64,000 nucleotides of DNA from Epichloe hybrida. Its lineage: Eukaryota > Ascomycota > Sordariomycetes > Hypocreales > Clavicipitaceae. The stretch is from assembly GCA_019022495.1 (NCBI GenBank), contig JAFEKR010000023.1, forward strand, positions 806,001-870,000. Direction: 5' to 3'. Shown one piece after another: positions 32,802-44,141 of this stretch. Position 1 is the stretch's first letter, and each line of letters begins with the position of its first letter. A program made the position numbers and the translations under genes. The notes under the pieces are model-generated. The model did not search any database. It was not told where the DNA came from and was given only the letters and a program-made list of their open reading frames with translations.

Positions 32802-33827
32802 CTAATCCGACCAAGCCTTGTACACAATCCTGCTTCCAAACGTCTCTCCCTTCTTCAGCATTGTCATGCTCCTCCATTCAGGGACGTTGACAGCGTTGAC
32901 CCATCGCCCGGGCTCGCAGCAAAAGGCACTTCGCCCGCCCTTGGCACTCAGGCCATCCACAGCCGGTACATTGGTGAAGTCGCCAGTGTAGAACTGGTAC
33001 GAGGGCTCTGTGCTCAGAACTTCCAGATGGATGCCGGTCTCTGCATGGCTTGCCGCCAGATCACATGTCAGTGGCTGTGAGCGTGTGTCAATCGGCACGG
33101 AGGCAGGATCCGTAACTTTGGTGAAGCAGTCATCAATTCGGGGCTCCGCGGCCGTGAGGGTGAATGGCTTGGTTGTGTCAAGTGTGGCGTGAGGAACCGG
33201 TGGTCCTGTGGGAATCGAATGTTGATTGTGAGGCAGCCGATGCTTCGACGACAGCGTCACGACGGTACCGTGCACTGTGGCGCCGCCGGAGAGATTGAAG
33301 TACGAGTGATTAGTCAAATTGATGGGGGTTTCGTCAGCTCCGTCTACCAGCTTGGCCTCGTACTCGATTCCCAGAACAAGCACCTCCTTGCCGTCCTTGT
33401 TAGCCTGCGTGCCCGTCGTGTAAGCGACCTTGGCCTCAACCGTGCCGGGGAAACCCTCGTCGCCGTCCTCGCTGGTCAGAGTGAATTCAACGCTCTCGCC
33501 GCCCCGAAGGTCCTCGACTCCGGGTATCTGCCTGATGCCGACCGGGGACGGGCCCTTCCAGACACGTTTTCCCCAGCCAAGGTTGCCACCGTGCAGGGTG
33601 TTTGGTCCGTCGTTGGCGGCGAGGGGATACGACTTGCCGTTGACGCTGTCCAGCCTGGCGCCCTTGATGCGGTTGGCAACTCGGCCGATGGTTTCGCCAA
33701 AGTAGGCCGAGTTGTGTTTCGCATAGTGCTCCTGCGTGGGAAATCCAAGGACAATGTTGGTGTCCTTGACTTTCATGGACTGGATGATGGCTCCGAGGGG
33801 GAGGAATGAGAAGGGTGCGTCGGCCAT
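32802..33827 (-). CDS. Aldose 1-epimerase (galactose mutarotase)
   Basis: Single exon, 341 aa, close to the usual family length. It interconverts alpha and beta anomers of glucose and galactose, feeding the Leloir pathway in the cytosol. Landmarks: FGETIGRVANRI (43-54) with Arg53, ANDGPNTLHGG (71-81) with His79, INLTNHSYFNLSG (169-181) with the general acid His174, and FCCEPGRW (302-309) with the general base Glu305. There is no signal peptide, although many fungal relatives are secreted. The gene shares a 492-base divergent region with the next gene. Confidence 0.95.
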   Translation of the reverse strand: MADAPFSFLPLGAIIQSMKVKDTNIVLGFPTQEHYAKHNSAYFGETIGRVANRIKGARLDSVNGKSYPLAANDGPNTLHGGNLGWGKRVWKGPSPVGIRQIPGVEDLRGGESVEFTLTSEDGDEGFPGTVEAKVAYTTGTQANKDGKEVLVLGIEYEAKLVDGADETPINLTNHSYFNLSGGATVHGTVVTLSSKHRLPHNQHSIPTGPPVPHATLDTTKPFTLTAAEPRIDDCFTKVTDPASVPIDTRSQPLTCDLAASHAETGIHLEVLSTEPSYQFYTGDFTNVPAVDGLSAKGGRSAFCCEPGRWVNAVNVPEWRSMTMLKKGETFGSRIVYKAWSD

Positions 33828-34319
33828 GATGAACGGAACGGCGGATATTACGACAGGCAGGATTGAGAGTGCTCGGAGGAGATGATGGCTCGAATCCCGC
33901 TCATATTAGATGTTGTGTGTACATGTATGACGGAATAGCCGGATGGTCAGATGATGGCTGGGCTGATGTGGGATGTGGAGCAAACAACTCATCCCATCCT
34001 CAGTCCTCAGCCGTGTTGTGTTGGTGCATGTGTATGTACGGAGTCCAACCAGTTACGGACTACTGCATGTAGACTTGCAGTTGGTGTCAACTCTGTTGGG
34101 CAAGTGTGAGGAACCAGTTGACTGGGTGCGCTTCGCGAATGCGCTGGGTCGTCTTCCATGATGACCGAATTGATGGGTTGCTGACTGCGAGCCATCTTCA
34201 ATCAGTCACGTTGCGTTGCGTAAGCTTCTTGTCCCTTTTCACTAGCTCCCGTCTCAAACTGCCCTCGACATCCAAACAACAACAACAAGCCTCCCTCATC
34301 ACACAAAAACCTCCTAGCC
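33828..34319. promoter_or_regulatory. Divergent promoter, epimerase / unknown nuclear protein
   Basis: 492 bases between divergent start codons. No specific motif was recognised apart from short CTCCGTA/TACGGAG pieces of the kind scattered through this genome. Confidence 0.35.
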
Positions 34320-35180
34320 ATGTCATCATCCTCGCCGGCCGCGACGCCAAAAAGGAAGCGGGGGGGGGATGCTGCTACACGCAGCCCCGTCAAGTTCACT
34401 TTTGATCTCTCGCAAGCCGAATCCTCGGAGGATGGAGGCAGTCCCCGATCCAGGGTGGCACTTCGGTTTCGTGGTCTGGCACTTGGTAGTGGGGGCGGGG
34501 TTCTGGATGACGAGGGAGACGATGACAACGGCACCGCGGATGCGACGCGGAAGCGGCAGAAATCAGAACCGCTCATCATCGATGCTGGGCAGACGCACCG
34601 TCTTGATCCAAGTTCGTCACTTTCTCCAGCCCCATGCTCAAGACCACATGCAGGCACCGAGACGCATGCAGCCGTCGCCGACAGTCCCTTGAATTCGCCT
34701 CCATCACCAGACGAGGCTCAGACACCAAACGTCAAGTCACTGCGGCGCAAAAGGGCCGGGACACCGCCTCTCAGATTGAAAATTGCGCCAACAGGTGCCG
34801 GAGAAGCCGAAGCTAGAGAAGGCCAAGGCACGCAATTGCTGGAAGAAGGCGATTCCGTCGTGGATCCCATTAGAGCAGCATTGACCTGGCAAGAAGACGA
34901 GATTACAGTCTACGATCCCGAGGACGAGGATGACGACGGAACCGGCGTGAATGGAATTGGCTTCAGACCAACACCCGAACTAGCACATTCAAGAGCCATG
35001 AGAAGACGACAGCAGATGGCTGATTATCACAAGCGCGAAGAAGGCGAAGCCCGAACCAAGCGCACTCAACGCCGGGGTGGAGAAGAACCTCTCTCAGCGC
35101 GGCCAAAAAAGAAATTGCCTGCGAGAAAGGTGCAATTCATCGATCCGGAGAGGCAACATATGGCTGTTACGACTGGATGA
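34320..35180 (+). CDS. Conserved fungal protein of unknown function, probably nuclear
   Basis: Single exon, 286 aa. I do not recognise a domain. The N-terminus has a basic cluster PKRKRGG (10-16) that could be a nuclear localisation signal. The middle is Ser/Pro/Asp-rich and likely disordered. The C-terminal third looks ordered and is the part most likely to be conserved: VDPIRAALTWQEDEITVYDP, then GIGFRPTPELAHSRAMRRRQ and a Lys/Arg-rich tail with KKLPARKVQF. The alternation of acidic and basic blocks suggests binding to chromatin or RNA, but no function should be assigned. The start codon is the first ATG, with a short leader from the divergent region. Confidence 0.75.
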   Translation: MSSSSPAATPKRKRGGDAATRSPVKFTFDLSQAESSEDGGSPRSRVALRFRGLALGSGGGVLDDEGDDDNGTADATRKRQKSEPLIIDAGQTHRLDPSSSLSPAPCSRPHAGTETHAAVADSPLNSPPSPDEAQTPNVKSLRRKRAGTPPLRLKIAPTGAGEAEAREGQGTQLLEEGDSVVDPIRAALTWQEDEITVYDPEDEDDDGTGVNGIGFRPTPELAHSRAMRRRQQMADYHKREEGEARTKRTQRRGGEEPLSARPKKKLPARKVQFIDPERQHMAVTTG

Positions 35181-35577
35181 GTTTGGCCTTGTGTGATTAT
35201 TATTATTTATGTACGGAATTGAGAAAGGCGGAGAGGTAATGGCACGATACGACACAAGTGCGTGATGAATACATGACTCGACGGGCAGGCGTTTTAAATA
35301 GGAGTTACTTGGCTAATAAGTTCCAATGGCAATCAATCAGCGGCATCTGGGCCTACCGAGGTGTTGGAACACTGGGATATGAATCTGAATCAATCAGTCA
35401 ATGCTGAGAAAGGGAATTTTACGGAGACAGGAGATGTCCGCTCAACGAGAATACAGTTCACCGAAGCTACCGAAGCTCAAACAAGGCAAAATAGCAGCAA
35501 CGTCATGTTTCAACACTTTTTTATTATTATCATTAATTCTACATGGATTGTACACGTAGGTGGCCAGACAAATGCAA
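35181..35577. other. Convergent intergenic region
   Basis: 397 bases between the 3' ends of the unknown gene and COX20. Low-complexity T-rich stretches near 35518-35540. No gene seen. Confidence 0.4.
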
Positions 35578-36165
35578 TCACCAGACCTTATACCATGGCT
35601 TTTGCGCCGCCCACTGCTCCTTTTCCAGCCTCAACTGTTCTTTTTTTTCTTCGGCTGCTTTTCTAGCCAGCTCTCTCTTGTTCTCAGTAACGACTTCGAT
35701 GTGTCTCTTCATTTGAATCCGCTCGGCTCGTCGGAGGTATTGGCAGTACTCGTAAGATAGTGTGCTTCCTAGGATGAACATTCCCACGGCCCAGTTTGCT
35801 GCCTTGACAGCATTGCCTGCGCGATCCAACGACTATCAGCTCAATCCACGCATTAAACGGTGCACCGAAATGAAGGGTAGCGGGTCTTTTTTGCAATGCG
35901 TACCTCTAAGGACGAACTTCAGTCCACCCACACCAGCACCTGCTGCGATACCTGTTAAAAATCCCTGCCTCGCGCACGGCGTATTGTGAACATTGGCGAG
36001 ATCTTCCGTTTTGATCATGCCAACGGCCTCGGATACGGTTGGTCTGCCGTTGGGGTTTGTCGCGGTCGATCGGACCTCGCCGCCGGACTCTTCTATAGGT
36101 TTGGACCAGACGTGCAGGGTCTTCTGGTTTTGGGTCTGCTGCGCATCTTCGATGTTGGGCGCCAT
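35578..36165 (-). CDS. COX20: Cytochrome c oxidase assembly factor Cox20
   Basis: Two exons, 35904-36165 and 35578-35816, 166 aa. Cox20 is an inner-membrane chaperone that holds newly made Cox2 during maturation. Residues 59-90 (NTPCARQGFLTGIAAGAGVG, FVLRG) form the first membrane hairpin region. The splice rebuilds LRGNAVKAANWAVGMFILGS, followed by the signature YEYCQYLRRAERIQM (about 112-126) and a long charged C-terminal helix (EVVTENKRELARKAAEEKKE). The N-terminal 50 residues are polar and low in complexity, as is usual in fungal members. The gene is divergent from POL2. Confidence 0.92.
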
Positions 36166-36674
36166 TTCTGGCTACCTTAGAGGGCGATTCGATGTCATGT
36201 AAAAACGCTGATGAGCTATCTGGGGTGCAATCGACCCGCCCCGAGTGTTGAAGAGGCGAATATGGCTGCCACGGTGTTGGTGATCTGATCCCAATGGCGG
36301 CATCATCATTTGTCGAGGTCCCCGTCAGATTGAGGGTCTAGTGTGGCTGGTGTGGCGGGTGTGGCTTGGCTAGGTGGCTGAGAATCTAAAATCCCATTAA
36401 ACCTGACCGGCCGTGTCGCGCAGGAGCGCGTTGCGGCGCGTCTCCTTTTTAGCGCATTACTGCAACTAGATTGCCCTTGTTTGAGCCGTCGTCGATATCA
36501 AGTTTATCCATCCCACCTGGCTTTTTCCCTACCTGTATGCGAACAAGATTCAACAATACGACGGCCTGGTGATTTAAAGCGCCGAGCGCAGTCTTCCATG
36601 ACGCCCACTTCTGTCCATCAAGCTTGACGCCGTCAGTACCCCATCAATCGAGCCTTCAACTCAGTCGGCCAACC
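36166..36674. promoter_or_regulatory. Divergent promoter, COX20 / POL2
   Basis: 509 bases. GC-rich, CGCG-containing sequence (GTCGCGCAGGAGCGCGTTGC, then GGCGCGTC) at about 36413-36441 lies upstream of POL2, loosely recalling MBF-type cell-cycle boxes but without a perfect ACGCGT. Confidence 0.35.
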
Positions 36675-39600
36675 ATGCCAAACACAAGCTTGCGGAAACC
36701 TCAGAAGGGCTTTCGCCGCGGCGGGAAGTCTGCATATCATGGCCCACGATCACGTACATTCGCTGCCACATCCAGAGCGGAAGGAACCTCTGCGGACGAG
36801 AAATGGGAACGTACACGGCTTGCCCAGACGATTGACGAAAACTTTGGCTTCGCGAGATACGATAGCGGAAAGAGAAGGGAAGGCTGGGTGGTCAGCGTCC
36901 AGCCCACATCCATCGAGGATGACAGGATACCCCACGGTCGTTCTGCTCTCGACTGTTATTTCATCGAGCAAGACGGCTCAACCTTCAAAGCAACCGTCGA
37001 GTATGACCCGTACTTCTTGATCGCTGTCAAGAAGGGACACGAATCAGAGGTTGAGGAATGGGTCAAACGAGTACCTGGAGATGGCGCTGTCAAGTCCATA
37101 CGCAAAATAGAGAAGGATGACTTGAGTATGCCAAACCACCTGCTGGGATACCGGCGGACATTTCTGGAATTGAGGTTTGCCAACGTCAACAATCTCATGG
37201 CTGCCAGAAGAGATATCATGCCTTTGGCAGAAAAGAACAAGAAGAACATGAATGCTATGGATGCATATGCCGAAGTTGCTACGTAAGCTTTTACTCGGCG
37301 AGATTGGACTTTTGTGAAACTCCCACACTAACTGTATCTCGCAGTGCTAATGGCAACTTTGATCTGTTTGATGATGATTTACGAGATGATGAACGAAACA
37401 ATGCCTCATTTTCCGAGGCAAGCGACTACATTGTTGATATCCGCGAATACGATGTACCATACCACGTGAGAGTAATGATAGATTTAGGTATGGTGATGTT
37501 GGGTGTCAGTGCGAAGTCATTGATCTGCTAACAACCATGAAATAGACATCCGAGTTGGATTGTGGTACTATGTTGAAGTCAAACATGGCGTTACGAAAAT
37601 ATTACCCAACAAGGATCGATCTCTACCTGCAGATCCCGTTGTTTTGGCCTTTGATATTGAAACCACAAAATTACCCCTGAAATTCCCTGATGCGGCAGTG
37701 GATCAAGTAATGATGATTTCTTACATGATTGACGGGCAGGGTTTCTTAATCACGAACCGAGAAATAATTGCCGAAGATATCGGTGATTTCGAGTACACGC
37801 CGAAACCAGAATATCCCGGTCCGTTCATGATTTTCAATGAGCCGAATGAGAAGGCTGTTATCGAGCGTTTCTTTTTGCATACCAAGGAAGCTAGGCCTAC
37901 CGTCATCGCAACATATAACGGTGACTTTTTCGATTGGCCGTTTGTTGAAGCGAGAGCTAGTGTGAACGGCATTGACATGTACCAAGAGATTGGTTGGAAG
38001 AAGGACAACGAAGATTTGTACAAATGCAACTACGGTGTACACATGGACTGCTTCCACTGGGTCAACCGCGACTCCTACTTGCCTCAAGGCTCACGTGGTC
38101 TCAAAGCAGTCACTGTGGCCAAGCTAGGTTACGATCCAGACGAGCTCGACCCGGAACTGATGACGCCCTACGCCATCGAACGGCCACAAACGCTTGCCGA
38201 GTACTCCGTCTCCGATGCCGTCGCCACGTACTACCTTTACATGAAATACGTTCATCCTTTCGTGTTTTCATTATGCACGATTTTACCACTAAGTGGCGAC
38301 GATACTTTGCGAAAAGGTACTGGCACTCTTTGTGAGATGTTGCTCATGGTTCAGGCCTATCAGAGAGAAATTGTTTTACCAAACAAGCATCAGGCTCCCA
38401 AGGAAGCGTTTTGGGATGGTCACCTGCTGGATTCAGAAACATACGTTGGCGGTCACGTTGAAAGTATCGAGGCTGGTGTCTTCCGAGCTGATATTCCCGT
38501 TGATTTTGCTGTCGACGCGGGAGCTGTCGATGAGCTTCTACGCGATCTCGATGCGGCCCTGAGGTTTGTCATCACAATTGAAGAGAAGAAATCAATGGAT
38601 GACGTGGAAAACTACGATGAAGTCAAGGAACAAATCATAGCCCGGCTACTGAAATTGAAGGAGACACCAAATCGACATGAACGACCACTCATATATCACT
38701 TGGATGTTGCTTCCATGTATCCCAACATCATGACAACAAACCGACTGCAGCCTGATTCCATGATTTCTGAATCAGACTGCGCTGCATGTGACTTCAACCG
38801 CCCAGGCAAGACTTGTGATCGCAGAATGCCCTGGGCTTGGAGAGGAGAGTATCTTCCCGCGAAGAGAGACGAGTACAACATGATTAGACATGCCTTGGAG
38901 AATGAGAAATTCCCCGGGAAAACTTCTTGGGCACCACAGCGCACATTCGCCGAACTCGGCGCAGATGAGCAGGCCGCTCTGGTGCGCAAGCGCCTTCAAC
39001 TGTACTCGCAGAAAGTGTACCACAAGATTCACGATTCCACCACGATTGTGCGGGAAGCCATCATCTGCCAGAGAGAGAATCCTTTCTACATCGACACTGT
39101 CCGAGATTTTCGTGATCGAAGATATGATTACAAAGGCAAGGCTAAAGTTTGGAAGGGCAAAGCCGAGGGACTCAAGTCATCTGGTGCCGCGGCGAACGAA
39201 GTCGAGGCTGCCAAGAAGATGTCCATTGTGTATGACTCTCTACAGCTTGCGCACAAGGTCATTCTGAACTCATTTTATGGTTATGTCATGAGAAAGGGCT
39301 CTCGTTGGTATTCCATGGAAATGGCCGGCGTGACTTGCTTGACTGGTGCCACCATTATCCAATTGGCGCGTCAGCTTGTAGAACGACTGGGAAGACCTTT
39401 AGAGTTGGATACAGATGGTATCTGGTGCATGTTGCCGGCCACATTCCCCGAAAATTTCTCCTTCAAGCTAAAAAACGGCAAAAAGCTGTCGATTTCATAT
39501 CCCTGCGTCATGTTGAATCACTTGGTTCATGACAAATTCACCAACCACCAGTACCAGACACTGGTGGATAAGAAAACGTTCAAATACGAGACGCACAGCG

Positions 39601-42600
39601 ATAATTCCATCTTCTTCGAAGTCGATGGGCCATACAGGGCGATGGTGCTACCGACCTCAAAGGAGGAAGACAAAAACTTGAAGAAGAGATATGCTGTGTT
39701 CAATGACGATGGCAGTCTTGCCGAGCTCAAAGGATTCGAGATCAAAAGACGTGGTGAACTGAAACTTATCAAGATCTTCCAACAACAAATTTTCAAATTT
39801 TTTCTCGAGGGAGAAGACCTGGCGCAATGTTATGGCGCTGTGGCCAAGGTGGCTAACCGATGGCTCGATGTCCTACACGGCAAGGGAACCACTCTGGCTG
39901 ACGAGGAGCTGATGGAGCTTATTTCAGAGAACAGAAGCATGTCCAAGACATTGGAAGAGTATGGTGCCCAAAAATCAACCAGCATCACCACTGCCAAGCG
40001 TCTTGCCGACTTCCTGGGCGAGCAAATGGTCAAGGATAAAGGTTTGAACTGCAAGTTCATTATTTGCTCCAGACCAAGAAATGCCCCAGTGACCGAGCGA
40101 GCTATTCCTGTGGCCATTTTCTCTGCTGACGAGCCGATCAAGCGAGCATATCTCAAAAAGTGGCTCAAGGAGGAACCGCTTGATACTGATCCCCGAGCTC
40201 TACTCGATTGGAATTACTACATCGAGCGTCTGGGATCAGTGATCCAGAAGCTCATTACCATTCCAGCCGCGCTGCAAAAAGTCCGCAATCCCGTTCCTCG
40301 AGTACCCCATCCTGACTGGCTTCAAAGGCGAATCAACACCAAAGAGGACAAGATGAAGCAGAAAAAACTCACAGACTTGTTTGGCAAAGAGCCTCTAGGA
40401 GACATTACCAATCTCAATGGCCCCCGAATGGACGACATGGAAGACTTTGGCAGTACACTCCTCAAGCCGAAGCCAGTCAATGCTGCCATTGCCTCGTCGC
40501 AACTAACACCGACAGCGCCAGGTACGCAAAAACGGAAATCTCCGGAGCCAGCCGAGAATACGGACCCAATGGCAGCATTACCCAAGGTCATGACCAGCGC
40601 ATCAGAGGATTATCCCGCTTTCCTGAAATACCAAAAGCAGAAATGGAAGCTGCAGAAGCAGGCCCGAGTTCGTAGACGACAGCTGTTTGGTGACCGCAAA
40701 GGTCTCACAGGAAGCAACATCCAGCACACCTTCATGAAACAGGCACACCTTACTTTCATGAACACTTGGCAGTTGCTTCACCTTCAAGCTACTGATACCC
40801 CTGGCGTGGTCACAGCGCACGCCCTCATAGACGCCAAGATCCATACTCTCAAGGTCAATGTTCCTCGACAGGTTTTCCTCAACCTCAAAGGTAACGAGCT
40901 GCCTGATGTTGATGTCGCTGGTTGCGAAGTAGAGCAAGTCAACTGCACACTTCCCAACGGGCACCCGTCAACCCACCTCTTCAAACTCACCGTGGCCGAG
41001 GACATCTATTTCAACGAGGCCGCCAAGTTTTCTCTGCTTTTCAACCACCCGAGCGTTGAAGGCGTCTACGAAAAGCAGGTGCCACTGAATATCAGGGCAG
41101 TCCTCCGGCTGGGCAATCAGTGCGCAATCGATGAGCAGCAAGACGCTGTGCTCGGTAAAGGATTGGAACAGGGCTTCGATCTTTTTGGGCTGAGACGGCC
41201 TGCCAAGACGCGCACTTACCTCGAGTCCTGTCGCCTAGCATATATTTACATTTCCCACATCACAGCGGGAGATCGCCAATTTTTTGGCATCTTCTCTACC
41301 ACATCTAATCAGGGGAACATGGTCATCCTGCAGAAGAACAAGGACAGTGGCCAAGACCTGCCCAATGTTACGAGGATGTACTCGGAGATGCTGGCCAAAC
41401 GAGCGGAGGAGGCAGCAGGCACGAACTGGCAAGACTGCTTCACCTACCAGGAGAAGATTGGCTTCAAAATCACTCAAGTGTCGACTCGTCGCAAAGCACA
41501 CCTGGAAATCAGTGATGTTGTCAAAAAGATGCGCAAGGACGAAGCTCGACCACAAATGATGGTGATTCAATCGTCGCAGCGCAACTCACTGGTTCATGAC
41601 GTACCCGTCCTGGGAGAGTTTCCCGTCTTGCCACTCAAGTACGACTCGGCCGACAGCTCGCTCCCACCGCTGGGATGGCAAGCCGTGGTGGCGCGTCGAC
41701 TTCTCGGGCATTACCTTGGGCTGGGGTCGTGGATCCTGCATTTGACAGCTCTGGCGAGGTACGGTGATGTCCCACTATGCAATCTGGAGCGAGAAGATCC
41801 TCGATTCCTCATTGACATTGCCTATGCTCGCCGGCTGCAGGCCAATGGAGTCGTTCTGTGGTGGTCTGCGGGACCGCGTCCGGACCACGCCGGGTATGAG
41901 AAGGACGATGTTGTTGGCCCTCTGGACACGGTCAAGATGCCCAACGTGAACAACCCGGGGACGTTTGCTTCCGTGTGCATTGACATTGACGTGCGGAATC
42001 TGGCAATCAACACCATCTTGACCTCTTCGCTCATCAACGAACTGGAAGGCGCAGACTCAGTTTCGTTCAACCCCACGGCGGCAGACGGATCCGAGACTCT
42101 AGCACCGGACAATGCCTTTGCCAATGCGGGTGTTCTCGTGCTACGCGAGATGGTCAAAGCCTGGTGGGCGGAGGCTTGCAAGGGCAGCACGATGGCCGAT
42201 GTGTTGGTACAGCACCTGGTGCGCTGGGTTGAGAATCCAGATTCATTCATGTACGACCGCGCCTTGCACCACTACGTGCAGATGATGTCTCGGAAGGCTT
42301 CCCAGCAGCTCATGGCAGATTTCCGCCGGGTTGGCTCACAAGTCGTGTTCGCCAACCCGAACCGATTGATCCTGCAGACGACCAAGGCCGAGGTGGGCAA
42401 CGCCTTTGCCTACAGCCAGTACATCATCAAGTCCATCAAGAGCAAGCCCCTGTTCCACTTCATCGATCTCGAGATCAAGGAGTACTGGGATTATCTGGTG
42501 TGGTACGACGAGTTCAACTATGGGGGCAAGGCATGCCAGGAGGTGCTTGAAGCGGATGAGCAGAACCTCGAGACGATTATGCACTGGCAGATGGCTACGT

Positions 42601-43451
42601 TCCTGCCCGTCCGGCTGCAGCCCAGCTTCCAAGAATGGGTCATTGCATTCATCCAGCTGATGCACGCGCTCAAGCGTCCCGTGAGCCCTCACGACGCCGA
42701 CTCCTCCACGATTCGGCTCACGCAGCTGCCGCACCGCGAGACGGAAACTCAAGACGGACAAGTCATTCTCGGGAAATCCTACGGGAAGCCGCTCAAGAAG
42801 GCCATCTCCCGTCTCATCGGCCAGCAGAAGCGCGAGCTGATGCATCCCGAGCTCGCAGAAGACTACAGCTTCCCCGATCTCCCGGGCTCTCACCTCGCCC
42901 CGCGCAGTCCCGTCCTCGAGCTGGTCAAGTCACTCATGCAAGTGCTTTCCTTGGACAAGAACATCACCCTCGAAGCCCGTCTCCTGCGCAAGGAACTACT
43001 CGCGCTGTTGGACGTGCGCGAGTTCTCCAAGGAAGGGACCTTTGTCAATCCCTCGGAGAGCCTGAAGCTGGCGCAGCTCTCGTGTGACAGCTGCACAATG
43101 GCACGGGACCTGGATCTCTGCCGGGACGAAGACCTCCAGGGCAACGACGGCCGAGGATGGCAATGCAGCTTCTGCGGCACCGAGTATGACCGCGTCGGCA
43201 TCGAAGAAAGGCTGCTTTGCATGGTTGAGTCCTGGGTCGTGGAATGGGCCACGCAGGATCTCAAGTGTGCTCGGTGCGGCGCCCTGCGCGTAAACGACCT
43301 CATGGAGCACTGCACGTGCAGTGGCGAGTGGAAGGAGATTGCGTCCAGGGGGGGGATCGTGCGCAAATTGTCCGTCATGAGAAAGGTGGCCAAGTACTAC
43401 GGGCTGAGGATGCTGGGTGACGTGGTGGAGGGCTTATTCGCAGACATGTGA
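36675..43451 (+). CDS. POL2: DNA polymerase epsilon catalytic subunit
   Basis: Three exons: 36675-37282, 37345-37487, 37546-43451; 2218 aa, the expected length. This is the leading-strand replicative polymerase in the nucleus. Proofreading exonuclease motifs: Exo I FDIETT (Asp287, Glu289), Exo II YNGDFFDWPF (Asp377), Exo III YSVSDAVATYY (Asp474). Polymerase motifs: A LDVASMYPNI (Asp637), B VILNSFYGYVMRKGSRWYS, C ELDTDGIW (Asp872, Asp874). The C-terminal half is the inactive second polymerase module. Two zinc/iron-sulfur binding cysteine sets end the protein: Cys2097, 2100, 2124, 2127 and Cys2158, 2161, 2173, 2175. Intron branch points CTAAC are visible. The start ATG at 36675 gives MPNTSLRKPQKGFRRGGK, the basic leader typical of fungal Pol2. 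All catalytic acids are intact. Confidence 0.98.
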
Positions 43452-44141
43452 GAGAGGGTGCTTTCATGCATGGGCTTCTACTACTCCGTATCATATCATT
43501 ATCATGGACGAGGGCATCATGGATTGTGGATGCATGGCGTTTGGTTCGGGGCCTGGAAAGGCATTGTTGGCAAGAGGCATTGGCGTTTCGGGCACTTACT
43601 TGTCTTTGTATTTTCAATCACGGTGGTACGTATGTACATACATGATTGCGTTCCCGGTTTGCAAGTGTTTGATACTCGTGCATCTTGCACTTGGTCGCGC
43701 CCGTTGTGCGTAAAGCGAGATGTGGTTTGATGATTCCATCCGCGCCTTATCGTATCATGAAAAAAAGTATACGCTTGCGGTGCGGCCGATATCCTGGAGA
43801 CCAGGAGAAGTTGCGGATTGCAGACGTATTCTCCTTCATGATGGCGGGTGTCTCCTCTGTCCAACGTCACAGCTGCTTCGCCTTCGCTGGCACAGGTCGC
43901 GAGTCCGTTTGCCCAGCAGCTTGTTATCAACAAGTGACGAGGCACAACCAGGGCCGGACAGTCCAGAGCCTCGCGATCAACTCCCCCCCAAGCCGCCGCT
44001 TCTACCATGGACGAAGCCTCCGAGCGGAGACCGATATGGTTGGAAGTTGCGAGCAGGTCGGATATTTTTTTTTCCCCCAGAGTACGTACGTTGGAACATC
44101 AGCCGAAGCGGAAGAGGATCGAAAGAGAGAGCGTCTCGATT
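43452..44141. other. Convergent intergenic region, POL2 / RQT3
   Basis: 690 bases between two 3' ends. It contains a TACTCCGTATC piece. I see no gene; the open frames here are short and unlike proteins. Confidence 0.4.

Noticed and set aside
33189..33809. 206-codon plus-strand frame opposite aldose epimerase
   Set aside because: Antisense to a complete, motif-verified enzyme; no independent evidence.
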